Positions 50,353-60,860 of a DNA stretch of 64,000 nucleotides are shown here, in pieces. The notes under the pieces are model-generated. The model worked only from the letters and a program-made list of their open reading frames with translations, made no database searches and was not told the DNA's origin. Position 1 is the stretch's first letter; every line of letters starts with the position of its first letter. The position numbers and the translations under genes were made by a program. The stretch is taken from the NCBI GenBank assembly GCA_013398015.1, contig VZRR01012883.1:757591-821590 (forward strand), in the 5' to 3' direction. This DNA is from Oreocharis arfaki (taxonomy: Eukaryota > Chordata > Aves > Passeriformes > Paramythiidae).

Positions 50353-53300
50353 TGAATACCATTTCTACATCCTATTTACAGCTGACGAAGTATTCCATTT
50401 CTGGCTGTGAACTGTGATCTCACAGCTCTAGTTCTTGGAAAGGTACAAGGCATCATGGATCTTAAGAGAACTGGAAAAAAATTTAAAAGGTGACCAAAAA
50501 TGTGCCATATCGATCCTCAATGAGAAATATTTGATCAGAAGCTGCTCAAAGAAATACACTTTAAAAACTGTTAAACAGTTCGCTGGAAATTGCAGTCCAA
50601 AATGGCTATTTTGAAAACAGAATTCCAAAACCCTCTTGGAATCTATGTGCTTCTGTGTATGTTTATGTATACATACACTTATATGTATACTTATCTGTAC
50701 AGCTATAAATAAATAGTAGGAAAAGGCTGCTTCACTAATATGATGAATGATACTTAATGTTTACAAAAAACAAGAATCTGTGGCTCAGGCCTGGAATCAA
50801 GCCATTCTGGTTCAGTGTAAATTAGTAGCTGCATGCCAGGAGAGAGCTGGTCTGCTAAGATGTTTGCAGTGTTTTATTGCCTGGATTAATTAATGCTAAC
50901 GGTTAAGAGAATGATAATCTACTGGCTTCCAAGAGGGAGTCAGGCAGTATTCCCTGCTCAATGGAGTGTTAGAAGATTTGAAATATTTGAGGCACCAGAG
51001 GCTACTAAGAAGATTTACACAAGTCAATGCTTGAGCTTCCCACTCCTGGAAATTTGTAATTAGAAGGTTTCCTGGAGCTCAAGTAGGTATTATGGATTCC
51101 TAATAGACTTTTAATCTTTTGTAATTTCTATGAATTTAAGGTTCTTCAAAAAAACCCTATGCATTTCGTTATTTTTTTTTAAACTTTCACTTTAATGCAT
51201 TATACATATGTTTGACGCTTAGTCGACATTTTCTGTTTTGATCACTTTTGTACAGAATCAGTCATTTCAAGTCCTTGCCTAAAGTAGCACTACCTAACAA
51301 CCATTTTCATTCTCCTAATATATTTAAATTTTTTATTAAGGTGTTAATCTTTCATTTTGAAACAGCACTGGATGTGTTCAATGAAAGACCAAATCCATTT
51401 TGTTTTCCTTTTTGTATGACAGCTAACCCTTCACTTAGAATTCTAGCTCTTGAAGATCAAAGAGGATCTGAGAAAAGGAACTATTCATTAACTCAAGAAG
51501 TTAAAAAATTTGAGCCACAGAAAAAAACAAGCATATTATGAAAGAGGACTCAAAACCACTAAACATTAATAAGGATTCTACCATTCTGTTCTTGTGGCTT
51601 CTCTATATCAATAGATACTTCTTTTCTACAGAACAACATTATCACAATTATTATTCACATAAATATTGTAGGGAATATTTCTACTACACTATTTAAAAGA
51701 CGACTAAAGACACCCTCATAATAAATAACTTGTCACTCTTGAGGATTGGAAAATTGGTGACTAACTGAATTAGAAACTGAAGAGTTATATGCCATTGCTA
51801 TATAATTGCTCCTCAAGGATTTTTTTGTTGTCATTATTTACTGAAAATAGTCTTTGGCAACTGGAAGCAATCATTAAAATTTTACATACATACACGTAAG
51901 TACAGTAAGAAAAAGGAAGTATTTATATTCCTTATATTTTCCAAACAGTTCTGCTGTTCCTATTATGTGACAGCGCTAACTTTACTTTCCTTTAAATATT
52001 TCTTAGAGAGAAAGTTTTGTTCTTGAGGATTGATCCCCTTTATGACAACAACTCAACACAGCTCTGCATCTTTCACCTGACAAGTATGAGACAGGTGTGG
52101 AGAATATTTCTCGGCATGGAACTTTATATTTGTAAGTTCCCTGTATCTTTAATTTATTTCCTTCTAGCAGCTGGCACAGTAGATTTGTAAACCATTCCAG
52201 TAACTCTTTTGGATGAAAATTTTATACCCCTTCAAGGACATCCACAAGTCATGTATTGACTTGACAAGGGAGGCTGTCAGATTCTTGATAGTATTTTCAG
52301 TCCCTTTAGTTTTACCCTTTTGAGAAACAGTCTTTGTTATCCAAGAGTGGCTACTGAGTACATGTTTGACTGGCACCGATTCAGGCACTGCTATTTTCAC
52401 TGATGCTAGCTGGTTTAGATATCAGCCTACACTTTCACAAGCAGGGTCTGAAAACATGGCCTAAAAATTACTCTGGCAATCACATATACTCATCATTTAA
52501 AGCCAGAAGAGAATGTGACTTCATTTTGTGTGACTGAATGTACGTCACAATCCATTACACTTAAGCATTACACCTCATTAATTTCAAAAATTCAGTTTGA
52601 CTACACTGCGTAGGTCCAGATTCTTCCCATATAACACAAGGATCCATCTTAGATCCTTTGTGGACAAGAATCTATGGAAAAAAATAACCCCACAAGAGGG
52701 CAAATCAGACCAGGATAAGAGCTGTCCCTTGAAGAACTCCTCTTCATGTACACAAGGATGGCCTTGAATTTGCAAAAAATGCCTGAGAGTTTTAATGACT
52801 ATTTCTATCATCCTGTGGCTACTCACATAGCAAAAGCCAAAGAATATCAGGGAAATTAAGGAATCAACAGAGAACAGAAATAAAAGTATTATTATATCAT
52901 TGAATAAAGTCCCACTGTGTCCAATTCTTGCATATAAAATGCAGATTAACAAACAGCAGAACTTTGTATGACAAAAAGATGAAAAAACTAGAAATTTTAA
53001 GGATGCAAAAGTATAGGCAAGCTTGCTGATCAGGAACAACTAAATACACTGAGGTTATTCAGCTTGCCAGAGGCAGCTGAGAGAGACTATGACAACCTGG
53101 ATGTTTTCATGGTCCCTTTCAATACCAGAGTTAGCTAACAGCAAATGAAGCCAGGTGGCCAGCTGAACAAAAGGGAAGGGATTTGTGTGCATGCATGTCC
53201 TGGGGTCAAACCACAAGAACACACCCATACTGCACAGTGTGTAGTTACGCGGTGGAACTCAGAAGTCTGATAAAATGAAATAAGGAGCATTTGTTGTCTA

Positions 53301-54428
53301 AGACTTCCATCCTCCAGAAGTTTTTAAACAACTCTCATAATTTAACTATGTGCTTCTTAAACAGGAAACCAATTGCTTATTTGAACAGTGTAGGAGGTAT
53401 AAATGACAAAAACATGAGAGGAAAAAATCACTGACTTGCAGCTCTTGCAGCTCCAGGAACAGATGCTGTGTACACACAGAATAGTTGCTCAGGAGTGACG
53501 ATGACTGGTGTTGGGCAAAGCAACATCTGTCAGAGAAAAAACATCTGGACTGCTGCAGCATGCAGTTAGGAGTAAAAATTCAGCTCGAGGATTTTCCCTG
53601 CGGACTGGCAAAAATGCAGTTTTTACATGGAATTGGTTTTTAGCAGTCCAATATAATCGTATAAGAAATTTTATATTATGAAGTAGCTATCACAGATGTT
53701 CTTTTAGGGATGCCATTAGCATCACATCAACAATATTCAAAACACTTTCAAAAGCCATTTGAGAACCAGATCACACCTCTTATTTGAGATCAATACAGAG
53801 AGATCTTCACAATTTCTCAGTATCCAAGGGTTTGGATTCTATTTCAGATATTCTCTGCTGCACTTGGGCCACAATGAAATGCTACAGAAAGCTGTGATCC
53901 CACCTTTCCAGATGTTCAAGCAGCAGCCTGGCTGATATAGCTCATAACTTCAGAGTAGGGGGTGGCTGGAAAATGCTGCTTTCAGCTGTCCAATGTGAAT
54001 GTCACAATGAATAGGCATATGGTTAAAAAAATCACAGACTGTTCTAACCTGTACCTGCAACTGGATGCAGGAGAAAATATGCCTTCCTGTTTTTAAAGAA
54101 TTATTTGTGCTACAGAAGTCATATGCCAGAATTGTAGCAGTTGTTGAAACATAACCTTTGTGAATTCAATCAACATGTTTTTAAACATTTAGTGACATTA
54201 AAAAGAAAGTGCTTAGCTTTAGGGTATATGAAGTATTGCAACCCCATAAAGTTCAAGCACTGGCAGGGAAAAAAAATAATTGCTAAAGCAAACAGCTCAG
54301 CAGCTGGTTTAGCTGTGTTCATCAGCTAGTGGTGATGAGCATGATCCTACACTGCATCCTTGCAGCTTCAAGAAGAGATGGCCTATAACACAAGGGTACT
54401 GGAACCACAGAATGGTCAAAAATAGAGA
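50353..54428. other. Unique AT-rich stretch with no recognised gene
   Basis: Four kilobases without a recognised gene or interspersed repeat. A 151-codon minus-strand frame at 52.58-53.04 kb has hydrophobic stretches, but I recognise no family. It is AT-rich and unsupported. TATGTATACATA at 50664-50675 is a small palindrome. A weak CR1-like phrase at about 53.05 kb was not accepted. Confidence 0.5.
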
Positions 54429-54643
54429 GAGATTGGAAATTAGGAGAGTTTTTTTCATTGAAATGATAGTCAAGCATTGGAACAGGTTGCTCAGGGGAGT
54501 GGTGGAAACACGACAAGCATGAAGATGAGGGACATGGCTTAGGGACATGGTTTAGCGGTGGACTTGGCAGTGCTGGGTTAATGGTTGGACTTGGTGATCT
54601 TAGAAGTGTTTTTCAGCCTTCAGGATTCTATGATTCTCTGATC
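54429..54643 (+). mobile_element. CR1 LINE 3' fragment with internal 13-bp duplication (sense)
   Basis: The sense tail reads 'gagattggaaattaggagag', 'ttttttcattgaaatgatag', 'tcaagcattggaacaggttg', 'ctcaggggagtggtggaa', 'cggtggacttggcagtgctg' and 'atggttggacttggtgatct', ending GGATTCTATGATTCTCTGAT. Inside the UTR a 13-bp unit AGGGACATGGCTT/AGGGACATGGTTT is tandemly duplicated (54528-54553), and the segment just before it is shortened relative to other copies. Inactive. Confidence 0.9.
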
Positions 54644-55551
54644 CTGATATGTGCTGCAATGTTTTCTGCACAGCATTGCATCAGTAACAAAATGCTAGAC
54701 TGCAGCAAGGCACCCCTCTGTAATAATTCTGCAGCTCTCTGCAATTTAACTTGGTGAATGAGCAGCTCTCCTCTTTTGATCATCAGATGATGAGTGCTGC
54801 TGTCTAAGTAAGGAGTCTGTGTTTTCAGACTGACCACATGCCTGCTGAGATCAAACAGCAGTCACCTTTCAGATCTAACATCATATATCCAGAGACACTC
54901 CTCCTACGACAGAAATGACTCGTCACTCTAGTGATGAGGGATTTGCATTCATCCAGAAGGAGGTGAAAGAAGACAACTGCTCACTATGTGCTAACATTTC
55001 TGTGATCCAGCAGCCCATGGGGAACCCTCCTGCTCCACTCTACACAAATGCCCACCAAGACATAAGGTGTCCATTGATGAGCCTACATTGTCCAGCAGAG
55101 AGGACAGTTTCATGTCCTTCTCAGTGTGTAAAACTGAGGCCAAAGTCCATACAGCAATTACTCTAAATCACTCTCTCGTATATTGTGACTATGATGGTGT
55201 CTCAGCAGTGAACAACTCAGATTATTGCTAGTCAAGGCATCTAGATCCCAACTCATCCTATCCAATGACCAAACAAAAGAAACTGAGATACACAAATTAA
55301 ACATAGATAGTAAGCTCTCTGATCTCATTGCAGTGAGTAAAGTTTAAATGATTTTAAATGACTTCTTGATTTGTGAGCAAGAATTAGCATATTCCTGTTT
55401 AAGCTATTAAAAAAAAACCCCAAAACCAGAACTAAATCCAACACCTAGCCACACCACTCTTAAAACTTGTTTCATATAGGCCACCTTTAACTCCGAAGAT
55501 TTCAGCCCATTTAGAAAAAGATACTAAACTCTACATATATTAGACTCAAAT
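54644..55551. other. Unique spacer with no recognised gene
   Basis: About 900 bp of sequence with no recognised repeat or gene. The frames present (69-83 codons) have no known motif. Confidence 0.55.
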
Positions 55552-55951
55552 ATCATAGAATCATAGAATGGTTTGGGGTGGAAGGGACATTAAAAACATC
55601 TAGTTCCAACCACACAGTCATGGGCAGGGACACCTTCCACTAGACCAGGTTGCTCAAAGCCCTCTCCAACCTGACCCTGAACACTTCCAGAGATGAGGCT
55701 ACCAGAGCTTCACTGGACAACCTTTGTCAGTGCCTCATCACCCTGCCAGTAAAGAATTTCTTCCTATTATCTAGCCCAAACCTACCCTCTTTAAGCTTAA
55801 AACCATTAACCCTTTTACTGTCGCTCCATGCCCGTGTCAAAGGACCCTCTCCAGCTCTGTTGCAGCCCCTTTATGTAGCGGAATGTAGTATAAGGTCTCT
55901 GTGGAGCCTTCTTTTCTCCAGGCTGAACAGCCTCAACTCTCTCAGCCTGTC
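55552..55951 (-). mobile_element. CR1 LINE 3' part (antisense), well preserved
   Basis: A 400-bp minus-strand copy starting with a clean octamer pair (ATCATAGAATCATAGAATGG). It continues with 'ggaagggacattaaaaacat', 'tcatgggcagggacaccttc', 'cactagaccaggttgctcaa', 'acctgaccctgaacacttcc', 'gtcagtgcctcatcaccctg', 'aaagaatttcttcctattat' and 'ctccaggctgaacagcctca'. It corresponds to the 3' UTR plus the last 70 or so residues of ORF2 in reverse. The clear octamers and landmarks suggest a relatively recent insertion. A 110-codon plus-strand frame across it is antisense to the element and is not a gene. Confidence 0.96.
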
Positions 55952-58900
55952 TATATATAATAGACTCCAATGGCTAAGCTAGAGACTCACAGGAAATCAG
56001 TTGCACGCAGTATCTCAGACAATATTCTCACCAGGGACAATACTCTCACCTACCTAAAAACAGCAATTAAAATGCCCAGACATGTGAAGAAATGTTTTTT
56101 TCCTAAACCTATTAAAATTCATCCATTACTAGGAATGCATTCTGTTAAATGCATGGTTTGCCCTAAGTGTTATGCTATTGCATTTGACCTGGAATACTTA
56201 ATTGTTTCCCAAGAACAGCAAACGGTCAACACTTCTCCAAACCGGAGCTGTGGAGCTGGTTCCTGTAAACATCACTGCAGTTCACTGCCTGCATTTACAC
56301 CAAGCGAAAAACGGACTTTGAGGGAAAAATAAAAGAAAAAAATAGGAAAATACAAAATACATGCACAGGAGAAACAGATAAACTTTATACATCCTAAAAG
56401 GCAAACGTGGAACTAGTGCTACAAAGAAGAAGCTGTCTGCAGCAAGAAAGTGCAAAGTACCTCAGAGGTGTCAAAATACGAAGGTAGAGAGATACAGCTT
56501 CCTCAGGTTAATGGTCTGATAATATCACTGCTGAGACCTGGAAAGCCATTGCCTCAACATCCATTTCTGGCAATGTTGATATAAACTCTGCAGGGGTGGG
56601 GCTAGGGGCAAATTCTGGGGCTTCGCCTGCCAGGCTGATGAAAGAAGGAAAATCTATTTCAGTGCTTAAAAGACAGAGTGGCTTTTGGTGCAGAAGGTCA
56701 GACAGATACACGGGTAAGTTGCTGTATAGGAGTAGTCTCAAAAAGGACTACTGAAATGAAAACCAGATAAGGGCCTGGAACAAGATCCTACAGTCTATTA
56801 ATGCGCTGGGATAGTGTAAGAGAGACACATGGGAACTCAGACATAAGGGAAGTGGGGGGATTTTTTGCAGTGTTGACAACAAATATGTTTGTTCTATGGT
56901 AGGTAAAAAAGCCCTCGGAACAAAAAGCTCTTGCAGGCTGATATGGGAAGAAAAGCCTGTTTGTGGTGAATACAATGGGGAATTTGTTCATGTCGATGCA
57001 GACAAACCCATCACTTGAAAGCTGAAGTTGTTGTTTTGACCCTGTTCCCTCCATGTTATCGAGTCAACCCAACTGGGCATTTAATCTCCCCAGAACTAAG
57101 GAAATCCATCTCTCTCCTCTCTTATGAAAAAAGGAAAACTGACTGTTCTGGGTGTATTTCCAGCAGACTTAGGCCCAGCAGGTGCTGGATGTGTGCAGCA
57201 TCCTGCTCATGGCTGACTGCATTTTGCAAGTGTTGCTATCAGCATGAACAAGAAAGCTGCTCCACACATGGTTCTCCACCAGTGTTTTCTTTATTTCAGA
57301 CTAAATCTGTAGCTGGAAACGGAATTTGTAAGTTCATCGCTAACATAATTTAGGATGCAGTCATTTCTAGAAAGCCTTCTGGTACAAAAAACCTTTCAGG
57401 TCATAGAGCACAATGAAACACCAAGACCGCAAAGCAAAATTGGTCTAAAATTACCACATTGAGAAAGAAGAAAAATGAGCACTCTATTCTGATTCTCAGT
57501 AAACAATGTGCCTCCATGAAAATTTCAGGTGAACATTCTGGGAAGAGAACAAGGATGGGCCCTCAACCTGGTGAGACCCCAAACTAGCACAGAGATCAAC
57601 AGCAAAAGCATGAGAAACATCTGGCTGACATCACTCCTTGGGCTGACAATTATACGCAGGATGTAGTTTGCTGTTGGAGCTGGGCTTTTCTGGGTTACAA
57701 AGACAGGAAAGACATTCTGGTAAAGACATTCTGGTGTTCTTGGGTGCTCTAGGACAAGTATCCAAGGTCCTATTCCAATTTTACTACCAGCATAACATGG
57801 GCTCCCTTTGATATCATATGAGCATCCTCAGTTCTCTATCTCTGAGAACACATGAAATGAGTTCCTAGTTAAATAATTCTCTGGGTTAAATAATTTAGGC
57901 TTCTAGAAGGAAAGATCCGCTTCCAAGTGTTGTTTTAAAATTAATAAAACAGTACAGGTATTCAAAAAGTGGCAGAAGCAATAACTCTATCCAGACACCT
58001 CATGGTTTTTAACCATTGCAGCCTTTTTTTTGGTGTTCTTGGGATAAACCCAATCAGGAATTCATGTATTTCAAGGATGGAAAGGACTTGATCTCCCAAT
58101 AACAAACTGGAGATCCTACCATGGTACCCAGCAAATCTAGCTCTAAATCTGACAGTACCCTACATCCAAGATCTTTGCACTTTGCACCCAGCCCACAGGT
58201 CACATTCAATCCCCACGAGGTAACATCATGTCCAAACAGTCCTTCCAGTCTGATCTGAAAAAGTCTCCCCATAATAACAAGGTGCTAAGCATTGCACCAA
58301 ATATTTCTGGAAGGGCAGATCTGCCAGAACCTTGCTTCACCACAGGAGTCCTCTGTTTTGAATTATGTCAGGAGTACATTACAATGAGTCAGTCAGGAAT
58401 AATCATGCTAAATATTTATTATCTTGTGGTCATTAGTCTTAATAAACCATCCAGAAGAAGATGGGGGTCAAACACAGGATGAAAAGTAAGTGATATTGGT
58501 TTCAGGGCAGCAGGGAACAGAAGTCCAGGCAAGCAGGAGGCTACGTGGTTCTATTGGTACATGGGTGACGGCCTCAAAATGGAAAACTAAGGATGTAATA
58601 TAGCTATGAAAGAAGAGGGAGCCAGAAGAATAAACTTCCAGAGGAAAACAGCTGCTGAATGAGGTGATCTCACCAAGTGTACTAGTGGCAGCATTTGGGA
58701 AATATAAAGAGGTAGTAGAGCCTCTGAATTCACATGGTAGGAAAACTAGAAAAAGATGAAGGGTTAGAAATAGGAGTGAGGAGGAGAGACCTTGAAGAAG
58801 GAAAGCTGTGGGAATAAATTTTAAGGAAATGTGCAAACAGTAATGGATAATAATAGCACTCAGATGTTATGTAAGAGCTTGTGTATTTGCTGAGGGAACA

Positions 58901-59011
58901 ACAAACTTCAGGCTCAGTAAAAGAAGATGGGCAGGTTTACAGGAAACTTTGTGTACAAAGTAAACAGCAGGCTTTTTCAGCACAGGCTAGATTTACATGC
59001 TATACAAAGAT
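55952..59011. other. Unique stretch with no recognised gene
   Basis: Three kilobases with no recognised gene or interspersed repeat. Frames of 112-122 codons (about 57.0-57.35 kb plus, 58.47-58.84 kb minus) have no known motif. A 14-bp tandem duplication lies at 57.7 kb. Confidence 0.5.
57708..57735. repeat. 14-bp perfect tandem duplication
   Basis: AAAGACATTCTGGT occurs twice in direct tandem (57708-57721 and 57722-57735) with no mismatch. A small recent slippage duplication. Confidence 0.9.
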
Positions 59012-59284
59012 ATCACAGAACCACAGAATGGTTGGTATTGGAAAGGATCTTAAAGACCATTCCAACCCTCTTGCCATGGGCAAGAACACCTTCCACCAGA
59101 CCAGGTTGCTCAGGTCCCCATCCAACCTGACCTTGAACACTTTCAGGGGTGGGGCAGTCATAACTTCAATGGGGAACCTTTGCCAGTGCCTCACCGCCCC
59201 CATAGTGAAAAATTTCTTCCTAATATCTAACCTGAACCTACCTGCTTTCTGTTTTAAGCCATTATTCTTTATCCTATCTGTACA
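59012..59284 (-). mobile_element. CR1 LINE 3' part (antisense)
   Basis: A 273-bp minus-strand copy. Landmarks are 'tatcacagaaccacagaatg', 'gaaaggatcttaaagaccat', 'ttgccatgggcaagaacacc', 'ttccaccagaccaggttgct', 'ccatccaacctgaccttgaa', 'ttgccagtgcctcaccgccc' and 'aaaaatttcttcctaatatc'. On the minus strand ORF2 tail residues are readable in two frames (GRFRLDIRKKFFT, then RHWQRFP). Inactive. Confidence 0.94.
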
Positions 59285-60164
59285 AAACAATGTATCTCAA
59301 AATCATGCTTGTCTAAGAACACCAAACAATCGTGCAATTTAGGTGGTGAAAGCTCTACAAGAAACAAGCCTAGGGACAGGGGCGGCTTCTGTTTACATCA
59401 GCACTGGCACGCTTCTCACAAGCCTTGAGGAAGGACCAGAGCTCCAAAGATGCTGTCTGAGGTAGAGTACATCAAGGACACAGCATTATCCATTCTTGTC
59501 TTATTGCCCAGAAACACACTCATCTTTCATAATCAGCAAGACAGCAGCAAAACTGTCTGGCATAGCACCATGTTTTCATTTTTCTTCATTTAATTGTGCT
59601 CTGTCCCATGGCACGGATCAACAAGCAAACAACAACATGCAAAAAAGAAACCAAGAGCTCGTCAGCAGGTCTGACTGGGGAGATTTACTTCTTGAGAGCT
59701 GGGCACGGAGCCAGATCCACCTGATGGTGGGACTTGCTAAGGGACACGGAGGTAGTACCAGGTTTTGTAAATAATTCCAAGAGAAGTGGCCAGAAAACCA
59801 AAATTTGAAAGAAACAATCTTTCAATTTCATATCACTGGGCACAAAAGTCCACTGGGCACAAAAGTCCACTGGAGAAACTGATTCAACTCTGAGCCAGCA
59901 TTGCACAACACTTCATCCTCCACTAGAGCCTCCACAGCCAGAGATTTACAAGAACAAAGCAAGGCCAGATTTCCCATTTTTCCAACCTGGCAAAGGAATT
60001 CTGTGGCTTAATTGAAATGGCTTCTTTGACACATCATTTCTTAATTCTCACTCACTCCTGCCCTCCAGCCCTCCCAGAATTTCATCTCCCACCTCCCCAA
60101 ATCAGACTGCTCCTTTAACACCTCAATATTCCAATCCTATCTTAATCTGATTTCCCAAAAGGTG
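59285..60164. other. Unique flank of the CpG island, no recognised gene
   Basis: This is the left flank of the CpG-dense segment. It holds a 17-bp tandem repeat at 59.83 kb and one GGGGCGG Sp1-type box at 59379-59385. No gene or interspersed repeat is recognised. Confidence 0.5.
59834..59873. repeat. 17-bp tandem repeat, 2.35 copies
   Basis: CACTGGGCACAAAAGTC occurs at 59834-59850 and again at 59851-59867 without mismatch, then CACTGG begins a third copy. A short perfect tandem array about 300 bp upstream of the CpG island. Confidence 0.92.
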
Positions 60165-60343
60165 CGGAGCCCCCTTTTCCCTCTCTCCCTGGCACGTACT
60201 ATCTCTACAGCGGAGACTGAACCTGTTTTTCTGCGCGGGGGCTGTCGGCGCTTGTTTGGCCATTTTCTTAGTGAGGCATGCGCCCCTGACACTGTAAAGC
60301 CCTGTTGAAGAGTGACTTGTTTCACCACTGCCCGGCTCCTTCG

Positions 60344-60350
60344 GTAAGAT
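60344..60350 (+). promoter_or_regulatory. Possible 5' splice site
   Basis: TTCG|GTAAGAT matches the donor consensus at its intron side (GTAAG). It lies inside the CpG island but upstream of the plus-strand TATA box. It would only be used by a transcript starting further left. Low confidence. Confidence 0.2.
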
Positions 60351-60504
60351 CTGTACAGACGAAGGGCCGTGATGGCCCGTGGAGGACAGGCCACGACGGT
60401 GCGTGATGAGGGCGGCGAACCCCCCGTCCCCGGGCGCCGCCGCAGCTGAGGCACCCTCAGCGCGGAGCTGCGCGTGCCACGGACCGCTCGCGGACACCGA
60501 GGCG

Positions 60505-60510
60505 CACGTG
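60505..60510. promoter_or_regulatory. Palindromic E-box CACGTG
   Basis: An exact CACGTG core about 80 bp upstream of the TATA box. It contains a CpG, so binding by USF/MYC-type factors would be methylation-sensitive. Predicted from motif only. Confidence 0.4.
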
Positions 60511-60521
60511 GCGGGCACGCC

Positions 60522-60531
60522 GTTGCCATGG
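60522..60531. promoter_or_regulatory. RFX/EF-C-like half palindrome
   Basis: GTTGCCATGG is one half of the GTTGCCATGGCAAC-type site recognised by RFX proteins. The right half (TCCCC) is degenerate. It sits 56 bp upstream of the TATA box. Motif-level evidence only. Confidence 0.4.
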
Positions 60532-60586
60532 TCCCCAGGCCGGCGTGAAACTGCCGAGTCACTGCCGTAAAGCGCCGCTCAGCCGC

Positions 60587-60594
60587 TATATAAG
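60587..60594 (+). promoter_or_regulatory. TATA box
   Basis: TATATAAG in a GC-rich context (CCGCTATATAAGCAAGGGG) predicts a plus-strand start near 60615-60625. No other TATA-like element lies in a promoter-like setting in this part of the window. Confidence 0.65.
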
Positions 60595-60754
60595 CAAGGG
60601 GTGCGCGGAGGGTCGCGATAGCGCTCTGCCCTTTGAGAGGGGGAAGAGCGAGGGCTTTCGCGAGTCCGTGGTGGTGATCACATTTCTTGCCTTCTGTAAT
60701 TCTTCACTTTTACCTATTTTCCTGTGTTATTCCTTGCTCTTTTCCTTGATAGTC

Positions 60755-60760
60755 AATAAA
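60755..60760 (+). terminator. Polyadenylation signal AATAAA
   Basis: A canonical AATAAA lies 168 bp downstream of the TATA box. About 25 bp later comes a GT-rich stretch (GCGTTTGATCTCGTTTGTGT), as in a working poly(A) site. A promoter and poly(A) signal this close is characteristic of an LTR's R region. Confidence 0.6.
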
Positions 60761-60860
60761 AGTGAATTATCATTTCGATTGCCAGCGTTTGATCTCGTTT
60801 GTGTCTAATCGCTCTAGATATTCGTATCCCTCCTCCCCTACCCTCCCCTCTGTGTTGGCA

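Larger units (their letters stand above)
60165..60669. promoter_or_regulatory. CpG island with promoter-like motifs
   Basis: I count about 52 CpG dinucleotides in roughly 505 bp, about one per 10 bp, in a window where CpG is otherwise rare. The segment contains an E-box CACGTG (60505-60510), an RFX/EF-C-like GTTGCCATGG (60522-60531), a near AP-1 CGAGTCA and a TATA box at 60587. It is by far the strongest promoter-like signal in the window. It may be the U3 part of a solo LTR or the promoter of an unannotated, perhaps noncoding, transcript. Open frames of 131-141 codons on the minus strand reflect the scarcity of stop codons in GC-rich DNA and are not supported as genes. Confidence 0.75.
60272..60860 (+). 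mobile_element. Candidate solo LTR of an endogenous retrovirus
   Basis: The layout is that of a retroviral LTR on the plus strand: a motif-rich upstream part (U3), a TATA box at 60587-60594, an AATAAA at 60755-60760 and a following GT-rich stretch (60783-60807). A segment beginning TG (60272) and ending CA (60860) is flanked by TCTTAG on the left (60266-60271) and CCTTAG on the right (60861-60866). That is a 6-bp direct repeat with one transition, as expected for an aged alpha- or beta-type avian insertion. No gag, pol or env remnant, primer-binding site or second LTR is visible, so it would be a solo LTR. Against it, CpG density starts about 100 bp left of the proposed edge, and the terminal inverted repeat is minimal (TG/CA). 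I do not recognise the family. Confidence 0.45.

Noticed and set aside
52584..53039. 151-codon minus-strand frame with hydrophobic stretches
   Set aside because: AT-rich DNA often yields Phe/Leu/Ile-rich frames that look like membrane segments. No conserved motif is seen.
53048..53100. Weak CR1-like phrase (TGAGGTTATTCAGCTTGCC)
   Set aside because: Only about 50 bp resembles a CR1 ORF2 segment, with no continuation on either side, so it is too short and diverged to call.
60123..60562. 131- and 141-codon Arg/Ala/Pro-rich minus-strand frames in the CpG island
   Set aside because: GC-rich DNA has few stop codons, and two overlapping frames being open together points to composition. No known domain.
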